In this document: one piece after another, positions 33,794-46,287 of the stretch
Position numbering within the stretch: position 1 is the stretch's first letter
How the letters are laid out: the number at the start of each line of letters is the position of its first letter
Assembly (NCBI GenBank): GCA_015680685.1
Contig: MNCI01015796.1
Coordinates: forward strand, 530,034 to 594,033
From: Gnetum montanum
Taxonomy: Eukaryota; Streptophyta; Gnetopsida; Gnetales; Gnetaceae
Reading direction: 5' to 3'
DNA length: 64,000 bases
Program-made: the position numbers and the translations under genes
Notes under the pieces: model-generated
Told to the model about the DNA's origin: nothing
Database searches by the model: none
What the model saw: only the letters and a program-made list of their open reading frames with translations

Positions 33794-34689
33794 CTTCTAG
33801 GATTGTTAGTAACCGGCAGCACCTGTATTTTTCCATACACATTATTTTAGATAGACATTCCAATTGAGGACCGTTATTGACAATACTGGCAGCGTATATT
33901 GGTCCATATCTCTCTCTCTCAATACATTTGATGTATACATAATCATTATTTATATATATGGCTGTCAAATTCATCTTCAGCTAATCAAATATCCTTTGTT
34001 TTTATCATTATTTCGCCCAAGAATTCAGAACCTTCAGGTAGCCAACAGCGATGGTTTAGAACCTTCTGTCAATTGAACAAATAATATAATTTATACTCCT
34101 AATTGAAGATGAAATTTCCAATTGGCTTAGATGCAGACTGCATATTTAGTTGTGATAGAGATCTTTGCTGACATGCAAATTATTTTATTTATGGATTTTA
34201 TTTTTATAATTTCGAATGTTGTTGTTAAACCCTAGATTCCATTTGTGCCCTGTAAAAGAATAATCCCTCTGCTCTCTTTTGCATCAATTTAGTGGAATCA
34301 GACTCTCCCTCCCTTCCTCTCTAATATCCTTTGATAGAGATCTTGCGGAGCCTGGACTTATACACGCCAAAGCTTGGTAGTCATATGCATGTAACCTCAT
34401 TTCTGGTATGAATCTTGTTGCTGGACCTTCTTGTTGAAATCCTGTTTGTAGTGTTTTTTGCGCAGACCTTAGCAGAAATTCCTTGTGGTCTTGAAATCAT
34501 CTTCCAAGCATTTTAGGTGGATGAATTATATCTTTATGATTTAATATTTAATTCCATTGTTTTTAAATGTGGCTAGCATTATGATTATATCGTTTTTAGT
34601 TTGCACGTTATTCCACCTTGTTGGTATTAGTTATTATTGATTTCCTCTTAAATCTAATTTCTTGATGCATGATAATTTGGTTTTTGTTT
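33794..34689. other. Region downstream of the transporter
   Basis: 3' flank with short TA-rich and CTCT tracts (33,905-33,960). Around 34,250-34,400 the composition is less AT-rich (pyrimidine-rich tracts, CCTCCCTTCC), but I see no supportable gene or RNA. Confidence 0.45.
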
Positions 34690-36352
34690 CAGATCTTTAT
34701 GTTTTTGCCATTTTCCTCTCATGTAACACATATCAATGCAACATAACTTACATTTTTAGTGATTATATGGTAGGGTTGCTTAATGACTATGTTGACAATA
34801 TCACATATCAATGCAACATAACTTACATTTTTAGTGATTATATGGTAGGGTTGCTTAATGACTATGTTGACGATATCATAGTAAAGTCAAAAGTAGCCAT
34901 TGACCATGCACAAAACTTGAACCTAGTCCTCCAACATTATCTTAATTATGAACTTTAACTAAATCCTAAAAGGTATAATTTTTTGTATCAAAAAAGAAAA
35001 AATTCTTGGCTTCATAGGCTCAAAAGTAGGAATATGTGTTAATCGAAACAAACTTAAAGCCTTTACTAATCTATTGGCAACTAGTAATCTTAAAAAGATA
35101 TGTGGTTTGCAAGGTAGATTACAATTCATTCATAGGTTTATCTCAAGGATTGCATACAAGTTACAACCCATGCAACATTTGCTCAAGAAAGGAGTTTATT
35201 TTGAATGGACAAATGAATGCCAAGTAACCATTAACAATATTAAGTAAGAGTTAGCTCAATTGTTGACTATATACTCACCTCAAAAAGATAAATCATCTTT
35301 TTATATACCTTGAAATCATACACTTCCATTGCTTCCTTGCTTTATCAAAAATGAGAAGATGGGCCAAAGATGTTAATATACTATTTAAGCCATGCATTAA
35401 TAGCCTACAAATCTAGATACACCAATGTCAAAAAAACATTGTTTAGCCTTAGTCTATTCTTTGACAAAATGGAGGTATATAACGTATTGAGAGCCATTAC
35501 ATCCAACATTTATAAGAGTAGTTGAATAGCCCAATTGAAAGCCATAATAGTGAAATTTGACCTACACTATGTATCACAAGCTTCAACCAAAGGCCAAGCC
35601 ATCGCTATGCAATTAACTACTTCTCTAATCGAAGACAATGCAACCATAGATCTTGAGTTCTTAAATGAAAATGTCAATGCTATCAATGATGTGCAAGAAG
35701 GTTATGAGGTCATTATGCATTTTGACAGAGCTTCAACTATGCACGAGGTCAAGTCCATTGTTATCATCATGCTCTCCTCTAGCGAAATCCAACCTTTCAC
35801 CTATTGTTTTGAGTTCCCATGCACCAACAACACAATGGAATATGAAAATGCTAAATAATAATAAACACAAGTGGCATGAACAATTATTATATGTCCTATG
35901 GGCCTATAGGACAACATTCCGGACTATAACCGATGTTATTCAATATAGCCTTATTTATGGATTTGAAACTATCTTACCTTTTGAATTGCAGGTTCCATCC
36001 TGAAGGATAGCTTTATTCAACTACCTTAATGATGAACAAAACAAGAAGTTGTGTACCATCGATTTGGACTCATTAGAAGAACAACAAATAAAAACATTGG
36101 TCAACATTGAATAGCACTAGAAAAAGCAAAGATGGTAGTAGCATCATGACCTAAACCAACAAAAGGTCAAGAAGGGGAATCTAGTCTTAAAGTCTACTTG
36201 TGAATCTATAGAAAATTTTTTGCCTAATTGGGAAGGATACATTATAGTAATCAAGGCTTATGGCAATGAAGCCTTCAAGGTAGCAAATATTAATGAAAAT
36301 AAGTTGACTAACCTAGTCAACCATTCCTATCTCAATCCATATTACATCTAAC
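34690..36352 (+). mobile_element. Tat-type Ty3/gypsy relic (RT, dual RNase H, integrase tail)
   Basis: Decayed pol in Tat/Ogre order. RT ends with DYVDD-IVKSK (34,860-34,895) and LNPKRYNF; the connection has LQGRLQFIHRFIS (about 35,110-35,150). The first RNase H is near 35,330-35,520. A second, archaeal-type RNase H (about 35,700-35,860) has MHFDRAST and FEFPCTNNTMEYENA. The integrase C-terminus (35,885-36,350) has VLWAYRTT and NWEGYIIVIKAYGNEA. The dual RNase H marks the Tat branch and separates it from elements A-E. The integrase zinc and core regions are deleted between 35,858 and 35,870. Confidence 0.82.
34727..34876 (+). repeat. 75-bp in-frame duplication across the RT catalytic box
   Basis: Two direct copies with a 75-bp period encode the same 25 residues twice, so the active-site motif appears first as DYVDN and then as DYVDD. 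It is not expected in a working RT and arose in this relic or its parent. Confidence 0.88.
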
Positions 36353-36423
36353 ATTAACCTATTTGCTCTTAGTTTTTGCTTTTTACATCTAACATTAACC
36401 TATTTGCTCTTAGTTTTTGCTTT
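36342..36423. repeat. Tandem 41-bp duplication after the Tat relic
   Basis: Two identical or near-identical units containing ACATCTAACATTAACC and TTTGCTCTTAGTTTTTGC, just after the integrase stop. Confidence 0.85.
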
Positions 36424-38712
36424 CTTTTGTTTGCAAATTTAAATAGATACGTGATGTAAATGAATCTTGTGACCAATGACAAGCAAGCATGCAAGACCTC
36501 CTTTCCTTTGTGTCAAAAACACTACAAATCTTATAACTCTCTAAAAAGAAAATATAGCCTTATTGATTTTTGCTATCTATATCCAATGATAGCCAACATC
36601 TACTTGCTAATATCATGTTATCTTATATTATCTCATGTTTCTTTTATTTTTTTTTCTTTACTTTTTAAGTTATGTTTACAGGATGAACCACAAATCATCA
36701 TAGAGGTATGATTCATCACAATAGTAAACCACCACACAATCTCAACACATGTGGTCTTGTTCGCTTGTTTGATCATGCTAGTCATGCTTTCCCCTCTATC
36801 CTTCTCGCTACCTCTTTTGAGCTACAACCATGCATCAATGTTATCCTTTCATACCAAAATTACAATAAAAACTTGTGTGACATTGTTGCATCCTATCTAT
36901 GTGATATACTCAGCATACTCACTCAATTAGTTCATTGAAATCTCTTGACACTTCATTCAATTTGATAAAAAAAGTTCAACATTGGCATCAAAACTCAAAG
37001 AAGGTTTCATTCCTACCAAAAAAAAAGGGGAGAAAAGCCAAGAAAGCCAAGTGGCCAAAGTGACCCAAAGTAAGGAAAACCAATGGCTCAAGAAAAAAAA
37101 GAAAAGAGTCAAGGGGCCAAAGAAGCCCATAACAAAGCACTAGTTTCTCTAATTCCAAACATATGTAGCCACTAAACCAAGTGCAAAGCACAAAGTAATC
37201 ATCAGCCAATGAGTATATCACTAGGCCATAGTAATGATGTTAGCACATTTTGGATTCCTCATTAGCCTTTTTAACCATTCCCATACATAATTTTAGCCTA
37301 AATATCTCAATATAAATTCTCAACATTCATATCTTAACCTTCACAAATCGTAAGTACTCTTTAGCATGATTCAACATCTGTAGAATCAAGGGTAAAGATA
37401 GAAGTGTTTGTAGTAAACCTGCAATTGATCCTCTAAACATCAACAAATAAGGGCCAATGAAACACCTCAAAGAAAATTCAAATATAAATAGGGATACCTA
37501 TAACCAAGTTAAGCTAAAATAGGAAACTTGAGCTCATTATCATGTAAATTTTAATGTAATTCTAATTGTAACCCTATTTCATTGTAATCCCAAAGCATTT
37601 TCATGATGTAAAGTGTAACTCACAGTATAAAGCATGAAATACACTATGAATTATGCCAAGCTCACATAAATTGGGCTCATTTTGTGAATACATTATAGGA
37701 TCTATTGTGAATAATATGAAATGCACTACACTTTGGTCACCAACATAAATTGTAAAAATGTTGTACATGATGCTAGGAAACTTGCTGAAACAAAGGTCAA
37801 CATGAAGTAGCAAGTGACAACCTATAAAGCTAGAAGACAACATCATCTTTATAGACTTTTAGATCTTTTGACATTGAGAGATCTAGAAGCATATAGTCAT
37901 TCTCAGTGCCAACCACTAGGAGCACTTGGGATCTATCATAACTTCTAGTTTTAATGTTGAATTAGCAAGCTAGCTACCTTCATGATAGCAACAAAGCACA
38001 CCCTTCCCATTCATGCCCCAAATCTTCCAATAGTAATTTTAGGGAGATTTTTGAGGCCTCTATTGCAAGACTTAGGTGTAGACCAAACACTTTTGAGGTT
38101 GTTGTCTTATGACCTTGGTGCATATTTGGATTTTGAAAGCCTCAAGAATTTGTATATCTGTATTTTCTAAACTCATATTTTTTCAAATAAATATAAATTT
38201 GTAGTATTTTTTACCATCTCTATTTTATTTTCTATGTCATGTGTAGTTCATCCACAAATTCAACGCTTTATTTTTTGTTTATGTATCCATTGTCCATTTG
38301 CATTGTTTGTCCAAAGTTGGTAATAGATTTTTAAGTCTTTAGGTGATTGACAAGATCATATAAGGCACCTCAAATCCTTTAGGCCCATCGATCTTGAGTT
38401 TGAAGTATTTCGCACAAGGATATTCAATCCCAAAAACCTAATTTTTTTCTGTTACAAAGTGAAACTAGGATAAAAGAAGTTATACATGTAGTGAGAAGTT
38501 AAAAAATATTTCATTTACACCTTCTTCTATTCCTAATCTCACACAACCTAATCTCTTTTAGTTTCTTCTTCTTCTCCATTCCTAGCCATTTCTTAGTTGA
38601 TTCTCGTAATTTCTATGATATTAGGGAGCTAATGCTAGGTAGGCTATGATCAAGAGAGTTTGGTTCAAGTTTAGAGAATCCAAGGATTCAATTGTTGATT
38701 TTTTAAGCTTTA
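36424..38712. other. AT-rich region after the Tat relic
   Basis: No coding sequence recognised. A purine-rich stretch (37,010-37,110) followed by a TATAAATAGG (37,483-37,492) could be the purine tract and LTR promoter of the Tat element, but no second LTR is present to test this. A 22-bp direct repeat beginning CAATTGTTGATTTTTT occurs at 38,689 and 38,749. Confidence 0.4.
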
Positions 38713-39105
38713 TCAATAGAAGTACCTAGCCTTGTAGATTAGTTGCTGCAATTGTTGATTTTTTAAGCTTGCCTTGTATTCTAATTGGAGATTATCCCAC
38801 ACTTCTTTGACAATAATATGAAGACTATATCTACTAGAAATAACTTGTAATAAGATACTAGTAAATACCATCATGAGAGCCAAATTGTTATTCTTCTTCT
38901 TTGTTTCATATTCTTTGATTTGTAATCTCATGAAATCATTAAAATCATAGATGAATTCAAAACCAATTTTAATTATATCTAAACAATCATTATGTTTAAG
39001 GAGGCATTTCATCATCCTTGTCCATAGGATTAAGTATTGAGAGCCATCAAAGATGATGGAGCATCTAGTTGTGTCTTTTGTGCTCATTTTTGTAGGTGAA
39101 CCCAA
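38713..39105 (-). pseudogene. Copia-type gag N-terminal fragment
   Basis: 130 codons starting MGSPTKMSTKDTT. Features typical of plant copia Gag: FDGSQYLILWTRMMKCLLKH near residue 20, and VKEVWDNLQLEY with LQQLIYKARYF at the end. The frame is open but ends early, so only about the first third of gag is present. An internal ATG (MSTKDTT) is an alternative start. Confidence 0.75.
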
Positions 39106-39118
39106 TGCTCTAATACCA
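39101..39118 (-). promoter_or_regulatory. Copia primer binding site (tRNA-iMet type)
   Basis: Minus strand TGGTATTAGAGCATTGGG, two bases after the LTR end. The first 12 bases match the plant initiator tRNA-Met site TGGTATCAGAGC with one C-to-T change. Confidence 0.85.
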
Positions 39119-39120
39119 AG

Positions 39121-39525
39121 TGGAGAAATTTTAGGTAGTGAAAGAATTATTTGGTTATATTAACTTCACAATGAATTAGCTAATAAAATTTATATTTTTG
39201 GAAATCTTAGGAATTTCTCTTCAATTTGGAAAAATGAAGTACTACAAAAAATATGTAGAAGCTAATTTTATATTATGTTCTTTCTAATCTATCAAAAATT
39301 ATAGTAATTCTAATAGTGCAATTTTGAGAGATGATAACTCAAACTTTATTAAGTTTTTGAAGCTAAAATTTTAACTAAACCTTTCCAAAAATATTAGAAT
39401 TTAAATAATTTCACATCAAATCATTTTGTGATGAGGAAAAAAATGAGCTAATCATTGACCATCATTCATTCTAGTAAAAATGCTATATTTAGAAAATATG
39501 CCACATTGTAGAGTAAATTTCTCCA
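39121..39525 (-). repeat. Copia LTR (405 bp)
   Basis: The ends are inverted repeats: TGGAGAAATTTTA at 39,121 and TAAATTTCTCCA ending at 39,525. The inner end is two bases from the primer site. Very AT-rich. Confidence 0.75.
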
Positions 39526-40019
39526 AAATAACAATAGATTTTGAACTAAAATTTTTTGTTCATGTATCCACCTGTTCTAGTTTTCTAATAAATCTAAAAT
39601 CACTAAAGAATGTTATGAATGATTGAGATATAATCAAAATAGTAAATATCTCCAAGATTAAATAATGATGAATGTTGATCAATTGATGAATTTTTGAAAA
39701 ATTGATGAATTAATGATGAAATAGTCAAAGTTTTACTAAAATTACATTGATGATTTTGCGATACAAATTTCAAAGAGATGCCTTGAATATATATATATGA
39801 CAAGTGGGGCAAAGTTTACTAAAAATAAGGCAATATAGCCCCAATGTCAAAATAGCCCTAAAAATTATATACATAATACATACATACATATATATGGATT
39901 GGGGAAAAATAACATTACAACTACCCATTAATTCAGAAATATCATATATTTTATTAAAATAAACTCATATTTTATAATAAGAATAAAAATTGTTATCTTC
40001 TACTCTAAAAAAAATCCAA
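39526..40019. other. AT-rich spacer
   Basis: Short TA and CATA microsatellites (39,788-39,800; 39,868-39,895). No coding sequence or transposon end recognised. Confidence 0.5.
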
Positions 40020-41376
40020 CATTTGGTAGTTTTGGTTTCAAACCTGTCTGACCAACTAGCAGGGACTTGAGTCTTCTCTCAAGTTGACCTTCACCAAGGT
40101 TACTACCATATCATTGGTGACGATGAGGTGAAACTAGATCTAAAGAAAGTGAAGGTCATTGCCACATGACCTATCCTAGAAGATGTGCATTAGCTATGCT
40201 AATTCTTAGAATTGAGAAGTTATTATATAAAGTTTATCAAAGAATTCTTTGAAATGATGAAAACCTTACCTAATTTGTAAAAGAAATATGTTCCTTGGAA
40301 CTAGAGTGACTAGTATAAAAAAATATTAATAAAATCAAGATGACCCTCATAACTTTGCCTATGTTGATCCTTCCTAACTTCTCAAAGTTATTCAAAGTTC
40401 ATACAAATGCTTTAGATGAGGTAATTGATTGGATGGTTTTACAAAACAATCATCTAGTGGCATTTGAATCTAAGAAGCTAAATCAAATAGTGTAGTTGTG
40501 GCTAGTGCATGAAAAGGAGACATTTCCCATTACGTATTACCTTTACACATGGTGACATTATCTCCTTGATTATCCTCTAGTAGTCAAAACTAACAAAACT
40601 ATCATAAGCTACCTCTTCAACCTATCCAAGTTAAAGCTAATGCAAGCTCAATGGTTGGGCTTGTTACAAGAGTTCAATCTTTAGTTTGTCTATTGGCAAG
40701 GAAGAGAAACTATGGTAGTAGATGCTTTGAGCAGATATCCTTAAGTACACCTGATGGAGGTCATGGGGTAGCCCAAAAACTCTTCGGTGGTGGCTAGCCA
40801 TGGACTGTGATATAGAATTAAGGATGAATTGCTTCATGATTAGCATGTTTAGGAGTTGTTGAAGCTAGTCCATGAAGGTGGTGGGTCAAATTTTAGCAAA
40901 GTTGATAACCTATTTATGTTCAAGTAGAATCAAGTTTATATTCTTAATTTGGATGCTTTTCATTCTAAAATCATTGATGAATGTCATAACACTCTCTAGG
41001 AAGGCCATCTCGGTCATAAACAAATAGTGATGTTCATGGAGTAGAGTTTCTATTGACCTAATTTAGGGATTGATGTGGCAAATTTTTTTGCAAGGCTATT
41101 TGGGTTGACAATAAGATAAAAGTTCCAATGAGAAACTTGTGGGGCTTGCTTTGCCCCTTGGAAATTCTAGAGCTTTCATGGGTAATTATTTCTATGAATT
41201 TTATCATAGGACTTCCCATAACACAAAAATTTTCCAACATCCTTGTAATTGTAAATAAGTTCTTGAAATATGTCATCTTCATCCTATTCTCTACTCCTTG
41301 CAGAACTAAGGATTTGGCATCTTTGTTCTTTAATAATAGAGTTCACTAGTTTGGGGTGCCATCAAGCATTATTTTT
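40020..41376 (+). pseudogene. Chromovirus (Ty3/gypsy) pol relic, part 1
   Basis: Plus strand, all frames broken. RT end with KLDLKKVKVIA (about 40,128-40,160) and SYYIKFIKEF; RNase H with SKLFKVHTNALDEVI, HLVAFESKKLN and VVDALSRYP (40,380-40,740). The integrase zinc region is near 40,975-41,060 and the core at 41,128-41,376 (FIIGLPIT, FGVPSSIIF). The sequence type is that of plant chromoviruses, unlike A-E. It is cut at 41,376 by the LINE and resumes at 47,097. Confidence 0.8.
41357..41376. repeat. LINE target site duplication, left copy
   Basis: TGCCATCAAGCATTATTTTT, identical to 47,077-47,096. Joining the two flanks gives a continuous chromovirus integrase reading (FGVPSSIIF followed by the remainder), which proves the insertion site. 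Confidence 0.9.
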
Positions 41377-41799
41377 GGGGGGTGTCGGACCCCAAAAAGA
41401 AGTTCTATTGATATTAAAAGTGTATCAATTATGATAACATGAATAAGTCATAGGGTTAAGGGGAAGGGGAAGCTAGGAGCACTGTGAATGAAACTTGGGA
41501 ACAACCTTATAAATAAACAAGTATTAAAGGAAGAAACCCAAATTAGGGCACTATCAAACATCCACACATATTGACTCATTACAAAAGAGAATGACATAGA
41601 ATTAGATGAGGCAAAGAGCTCTCAATTAAGGATAGAGAGAGTTCCAATGGTGACTCCACACAATAGAAAGGGGAAGCTTCCTTGCAAAGATTATTGATGA
41701 TGAGTGTTACTAGAATGCACAGGTCTTTCCCATGGCTGTAAGAGATGAACCAACTGATGACTATCCAAATTGAACTTAGATGCTTGAGATGTGAGTTGC

Positions 41800-44700
41800 A
41801 AATGAATGAGGCAAAAGATCTGCAACTTCTCCAACTTGGTGAGCAAACATTTATTAGAATAATCTATCCTTTGAAATATAACATTGCCTCTTCACTTCCA
41901 AATATAATATAAAATAGTAGGCCTAATAACTTTCGGAAAAAACTTGAGATTAGCAGAAGTAATGTTCAAAAAGCTAAATATGGCATCCTCTTGAGATAGC
42001 TTCTATGATGGAAAAACTATGAAAGCCCACTCCCACACATGCTAAGCAAAGGAAAAATGCCAAAACACATGGACAAAGTCATATTATCCATCACAGAGAG
42101 GGAAATTTGGATTCGGAATCCCCACATATTCTAAACATTTACCAATAGGTAGACTATGGTGGGGGAGACACCAGAGGAACTACTTAATTTTGGGGAGGAT
42201 CAGAAGTTTCCAAATATGTTGGAAGAGAGGGATCCAAAATGTTACAGACTCTTTTTTGTGCCAATACCTATTGTAGCATTGAATGACCTTAGATGGGTCA
42301 TGCATAAGATGAAAGGGGATAGATGGCTAGTAGGACAAGAGTTTAACCCCATTAAGCCATTGAAGGCCATGAAACGAGCTTTGCACTGTAACATCAAGTT
42401 GCCAATGACCATGGAGAAAGGAGTAAATCTGGACTATGCAATGGTTCATTACAGCTAACTCCCCATAAAAATTGTTAAACTTGACCCCTGAAATCCAATG
42501 ACTAGCCAACCTAAGAAAATTCAAGGAGATGACACCCTTTTGATACTACGAGGTAGCCACCTTAGCCTTTGTGATGGCAAGGGGAGCGGGCGACAGACGT
42601 AACCACCATGGACATAATCTAGAGAGGATAGTAGGGTTGATCTTGACATTAGTCTAGTCTATGTAACTATGTAGAATTTGAGATGCTTTTGAAAACATGA
42701 GATCTAGGAAGAATTATAGTGAGGGGGAAAAGATCTAATTGACAAAATGGATGCCTTTCCAGAAGGGCTTATTTTTAGGAAATGCTTGATGAAGCCTTAA
42801 TTGGAGGAGGGCCCCAATAATATCTAAGGCATCTAAATGTTGTACCAACCACTTAGAAACTAGGGTAATTCCTTACTTATAGGAATTAAAAAGACCTAAG
42901 CCACCCAATGTTCCAAGTGACTTGATGAAATCCTTTCTGAGAATCTTTGGAGGACCACATAAAGTCATGAAATAACCATTCTAGCTTCTAGTAGGCAGCT
43001 TGGGAGGGGGCCCAACACGAAGAGTAATGCACATGGGTTGATGCACATATGGACTTGCATACAAGGTATTTACCCACAAGTGTGAGGGGTTTAGTCTTCC
43101 ATTTATCAATTTTCTTTTGAATCCGATAAATAACTTACTCCCAGAGAATAGAGGTTGAACCTCTAAAATGGAAAGGGATTCCCAGAATCTTAAAGATGTT
43201 TTGATCCTGAAGCCACTTCCAGTTATAATTGGTCACATGGTTGTAATTGCCCATAAAGATATAAACAGAGGATTTATTCCAATTTATATTGGAACCTGAG
43301 AGTGTGCAATATTACTCCACCCTTGATAAGAGGTAGTGAAAATTGGAGGCTGTGTTTTGAACTAGAAAAAAAGAGTCATCGGCAAAGTGCATATTTAGAA
43401 GCTATTGTTGAGAGGAAGAAAGGCAAACCCCAGTGAGAACTTTAGTTTGAATTTCCAAGTTAATCTAATGACAAAGAAAGTCTACGATGGTGATAAAGAG
43501 ATAGGGGGCTAGAGGAAAACCTTGCCGCACTGACCTATGTATTGGAAAGGGAGAGGTAATGCCAAAGGTAGTGGCTATTCTTGTGGTAGCATATGAGAAT
43601 AAGAATTTCACCATATGTAGGAACTTAGGTCCAAAACCAAGTTTGGTCATGGTATACAAGATAAAATCCCACTTTATGTTGTCATACGCCTTGGCGTAAT
43701 CAAGTTTCACTAGGAGAATATCTTGTCCATCATCCTCGACCCACTTGAGACCTTCCCACACTACAACCACATTATCTAAAATATATCTACTAGGAAAAAA
43801 TCCTATTTGTTGGGGAGATATGATTTGGCCAAGAATTTTTTTTAGCTGTAGGGCTAGGCACTTAGCCCAAATTTTATACACTACATTGAGAAGAGTTATG
43901 TGATGCCAATTGGAGATATTGGTAAGATCCCCAAACTTGGGAAGGAGACAAATTACCCCTTGATTTAGATTGGGCCCAAGGGAACCAGTGAAGATAGCCT
44001 CGTTAATGACCTGCAAAAGATCATTTCCCACCGAATCCCAATGATTTTAAAAAAATTCTGTGGAAAAACCATCATACCTAGGAGCCTTTCCCCAACTTAA
44101 CTTGGAATAGGCCACTTGTAGCTCCACTAGAGTGATATATGCGTCAAGACTTTGTATCATAGTGGAGTTGATAAGGCGAGGATAATTGGAGGTGACAACC
44201 TTGAACGAAGAGACGTCCATTGGGGTAGTTGCAAAAAGGGTTTCATAATGGTTCTTGAGAAAAGAGAGGATACTGTTGTGGTTAGTAATGGTGATACAAT
44301 CACTAGAGATTTTTTCAATAGAATGCGAAGGGGAAGTAGTATTGAGATACTTGAAAAATTCCTTACAGTGTTCATCTTGAATATTTAACCAAGAGAGCCA
44401 ACTTTTAGTTAAGGCACTTTGTGCTTAGTACACATCCCAATTTTGAAAGGCTAATCATGCTCTAGCTAGCTGCTCATGAACTAGAGTGTTGAAGGGATCT
44501 TGAGCTAGTCTATTAGTGAGATGTTCAATAGTGAGGTGAATTTTGTTGTATTCTTGTCTAGCTTGAGTAGCCATTGCCTTACCATATGAATGAGCAAAGT
44601 TTCACACTTGACATGAAGCACGATGCCACTAGTTAATCCAACCCACCTAATTTAGGAGCCTAGGTTCGGCATTGCAAAGGTTGGATAGAAGAAGTTGGGC

Positions 44701-45499
44701 AGTAGGGGAAGAAAAACAATTCTTGTGTAGTTGGAAAAGATGGAATTTTTGTCAGTAAGGGCTACCATGAATCTTGATAGATATGGAGATAGGAAGATGA
44801 TCTGATAAGGTGGCATGGTGATGAATCATACTAGTGGAGAAGGCTTGCCAGAAGGAAAGGGTGGAGAAATAGAACCTATCTAACCTACTGTGGATGCAAG
44901 CCTACCCAAGATGGAGATTTCTCCAAGTAAATATGTGGAGGGGAACGCCTGTGGAGGTGTTTGCCCCATCAAAAAGGTAAAACCTTTTCTTAAAGGTAGA
45001 CTAGGTCTGATACTCAAGATTGGACAATTTACAAAACACCCCTCTGAGCTTATCTTGAAGGAATTCAACCATATTAAAATCTCCTTTGAATATCCAAGGC
45101 ACTGGGGGAAGAGAATTTTCAAGTTCTTGCCAAAGGAGAGCCTGTTCTGTGGAGTTGTTTGGGGCATATATCGAGCAAATGCAAAAGGGCCATGCAAGGA
45201 GGAGAAGGTGGCCCAGGAAACTCTATGCCTAGGATCAGAACCACTATGAAGGATTTTAGTTTTCCAGTAGGACGAAAGGAGAATGGCCACACCTCCTTTC
45301 CCACTCGCATGGAAGATTGCTAGGATTGATGAGTGAGGAAGAAACCAATGGGTGAAAAAGATAAAAGATCAGCCGAAACCTTAATTTCTTGAAGGATAAT
45401 GAAATCAAAGGCTATATTAAGATTAGAAATAAAGTTCCCTTCTCTTTTCCATCAAAGCCTACCAGTAAGGCCTCGAACGTTCCATGAAAGGAGGTTCAT
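41800..45499 (-). pseudogene. LINE ORF2: endonuclease and reverse transcriptase, broken
   Basis: Start MNLLSWNVRGL (45,499), the usual beginning of plant L1 endonuclease; FIILQEIK follows near 45,390. RT is best preserved at 43,465-44,031: ISNWHHITLLNVVYKIWAK, QQIGFFPSRYILDN, LLVKLDYAKAYDNIKWDF and RQGFPLAPYLF. The catalytic box MHFADDS is at 43,392-43,373. Near 42,010-42,130 a GIPNPNFPLCDG...VHVFWHFSFA stretch matches the zinc-binding zf-RVT domain. The last part, to about 41,800, reads like the C-terminal tail (YYIWK). Numerous stops and shifts. Confidence 0.82.
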
Positions 45500-46287
45500 G
45501 GGAAAACAAGGGGCAGTTTGGATGAGTGGAGCTGTTGGGAAAGGAGATTTGAATTTAAAGAATATTGAGGGTGGACGTAATGGTATGACTGGGGGATAGG
45601 TGTTCTGAGATACTAGAGGTGTTTTCTTCCTGGCTAGGATGGGACATGCTGAAATATGATGCTCAACCCTATGATAATAGCTACACAAGTTTGGAAGGTA
45701 GAAATAGTCCACTTTTTGGGTGAAGAGTTTTCCACCAACTGCAAGGGTTAATAAGGCCTTCTAAAGAGCTATATCCAGTTCAATACACTAACGGTGAATT
45801 TGAGTTCCATTGATCACCATACAATGATAAGATATAATAGGATCCAAGATGCTCACAATGTCCCTCTCAATAGATGAGAAAATAAATGGAAGATTGGGCA
45901 ATTCCAGGTAACAAGGAATTATATTAAAAGCTGGGTTGTTAACATTAAAGTCAAATCTCCAAGCGCTTGCTATTAGGGTTGCATTCCATGTTGGAAAAAT
46001 TGTTAGAGAGAGATCCTTCTTGACCTAAGAGGCATTGGATCATTCCACGAAAATGAAATTTTGAGCATAGTATCGTGCATGAGAAACCTGAATGCCCTAG
46101 GGCAGAAGGAGGCTTTGGACTTGAGTGTTTAAAGTTGGGAAGCTTGGTAAAAATCCCACAATTTGAAAAAAATAAAATGAGTTGCAAAATCATTGGAAAC
46201 TGCTTCAAAAATATCATTAAGTAAAAGGAAATCAATTTGAAGTCAGGTAAAGGAACTTCCTTGACCAGGACTTGACAAATCCGCCAT
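45500..46287 (-). pseudogene. LINE ORF1 (DUF4283-like, zinc knuckle), broken
   Basis: ATG at 46,287 (MADLSSPGQGSS). The middle part has the FN-IPCYLELPNLPFIF block of plant LINE ORF1 nucleic-acid-binding proteins. A degenerate knuckle LPNLCSYYHRVEHHISAC follows at about 45,700-45,650; its second Cys is now Tyr. The end runs straight into the MNLLSWNVRGL start of ORF2 in the same frame without a stop. Stops occur in the N-terminal half. Confidence 0.75.

Larger units (their letters stand above)
38713..39525 (-). mobile_element. Ty1/copia relic: LTR, primer site and start of gag
   Basis: On the minus strand, one LTR is followed by a tRNA-Met-type primer site and a gag start. The downstream pol and second LTR are missing. 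This is the only copia-type sequence recognised in the window. Confidence 0.8.

Noticed and set aside
36988-37221. 77-codon Phe/Leu-rich minus frame that looks like a membrane protein
   Set aside because: Antisense of a purine-rich tract (37,010-37,110); composition explains the hydrophobicity.
44880-45310. Plus- and minus-strand frames of 119-136 codons in the LINE as separate genes
   Set aside because: The minus strand is the decayed endonuclease part of ORF2; the plus frame is its shadow.
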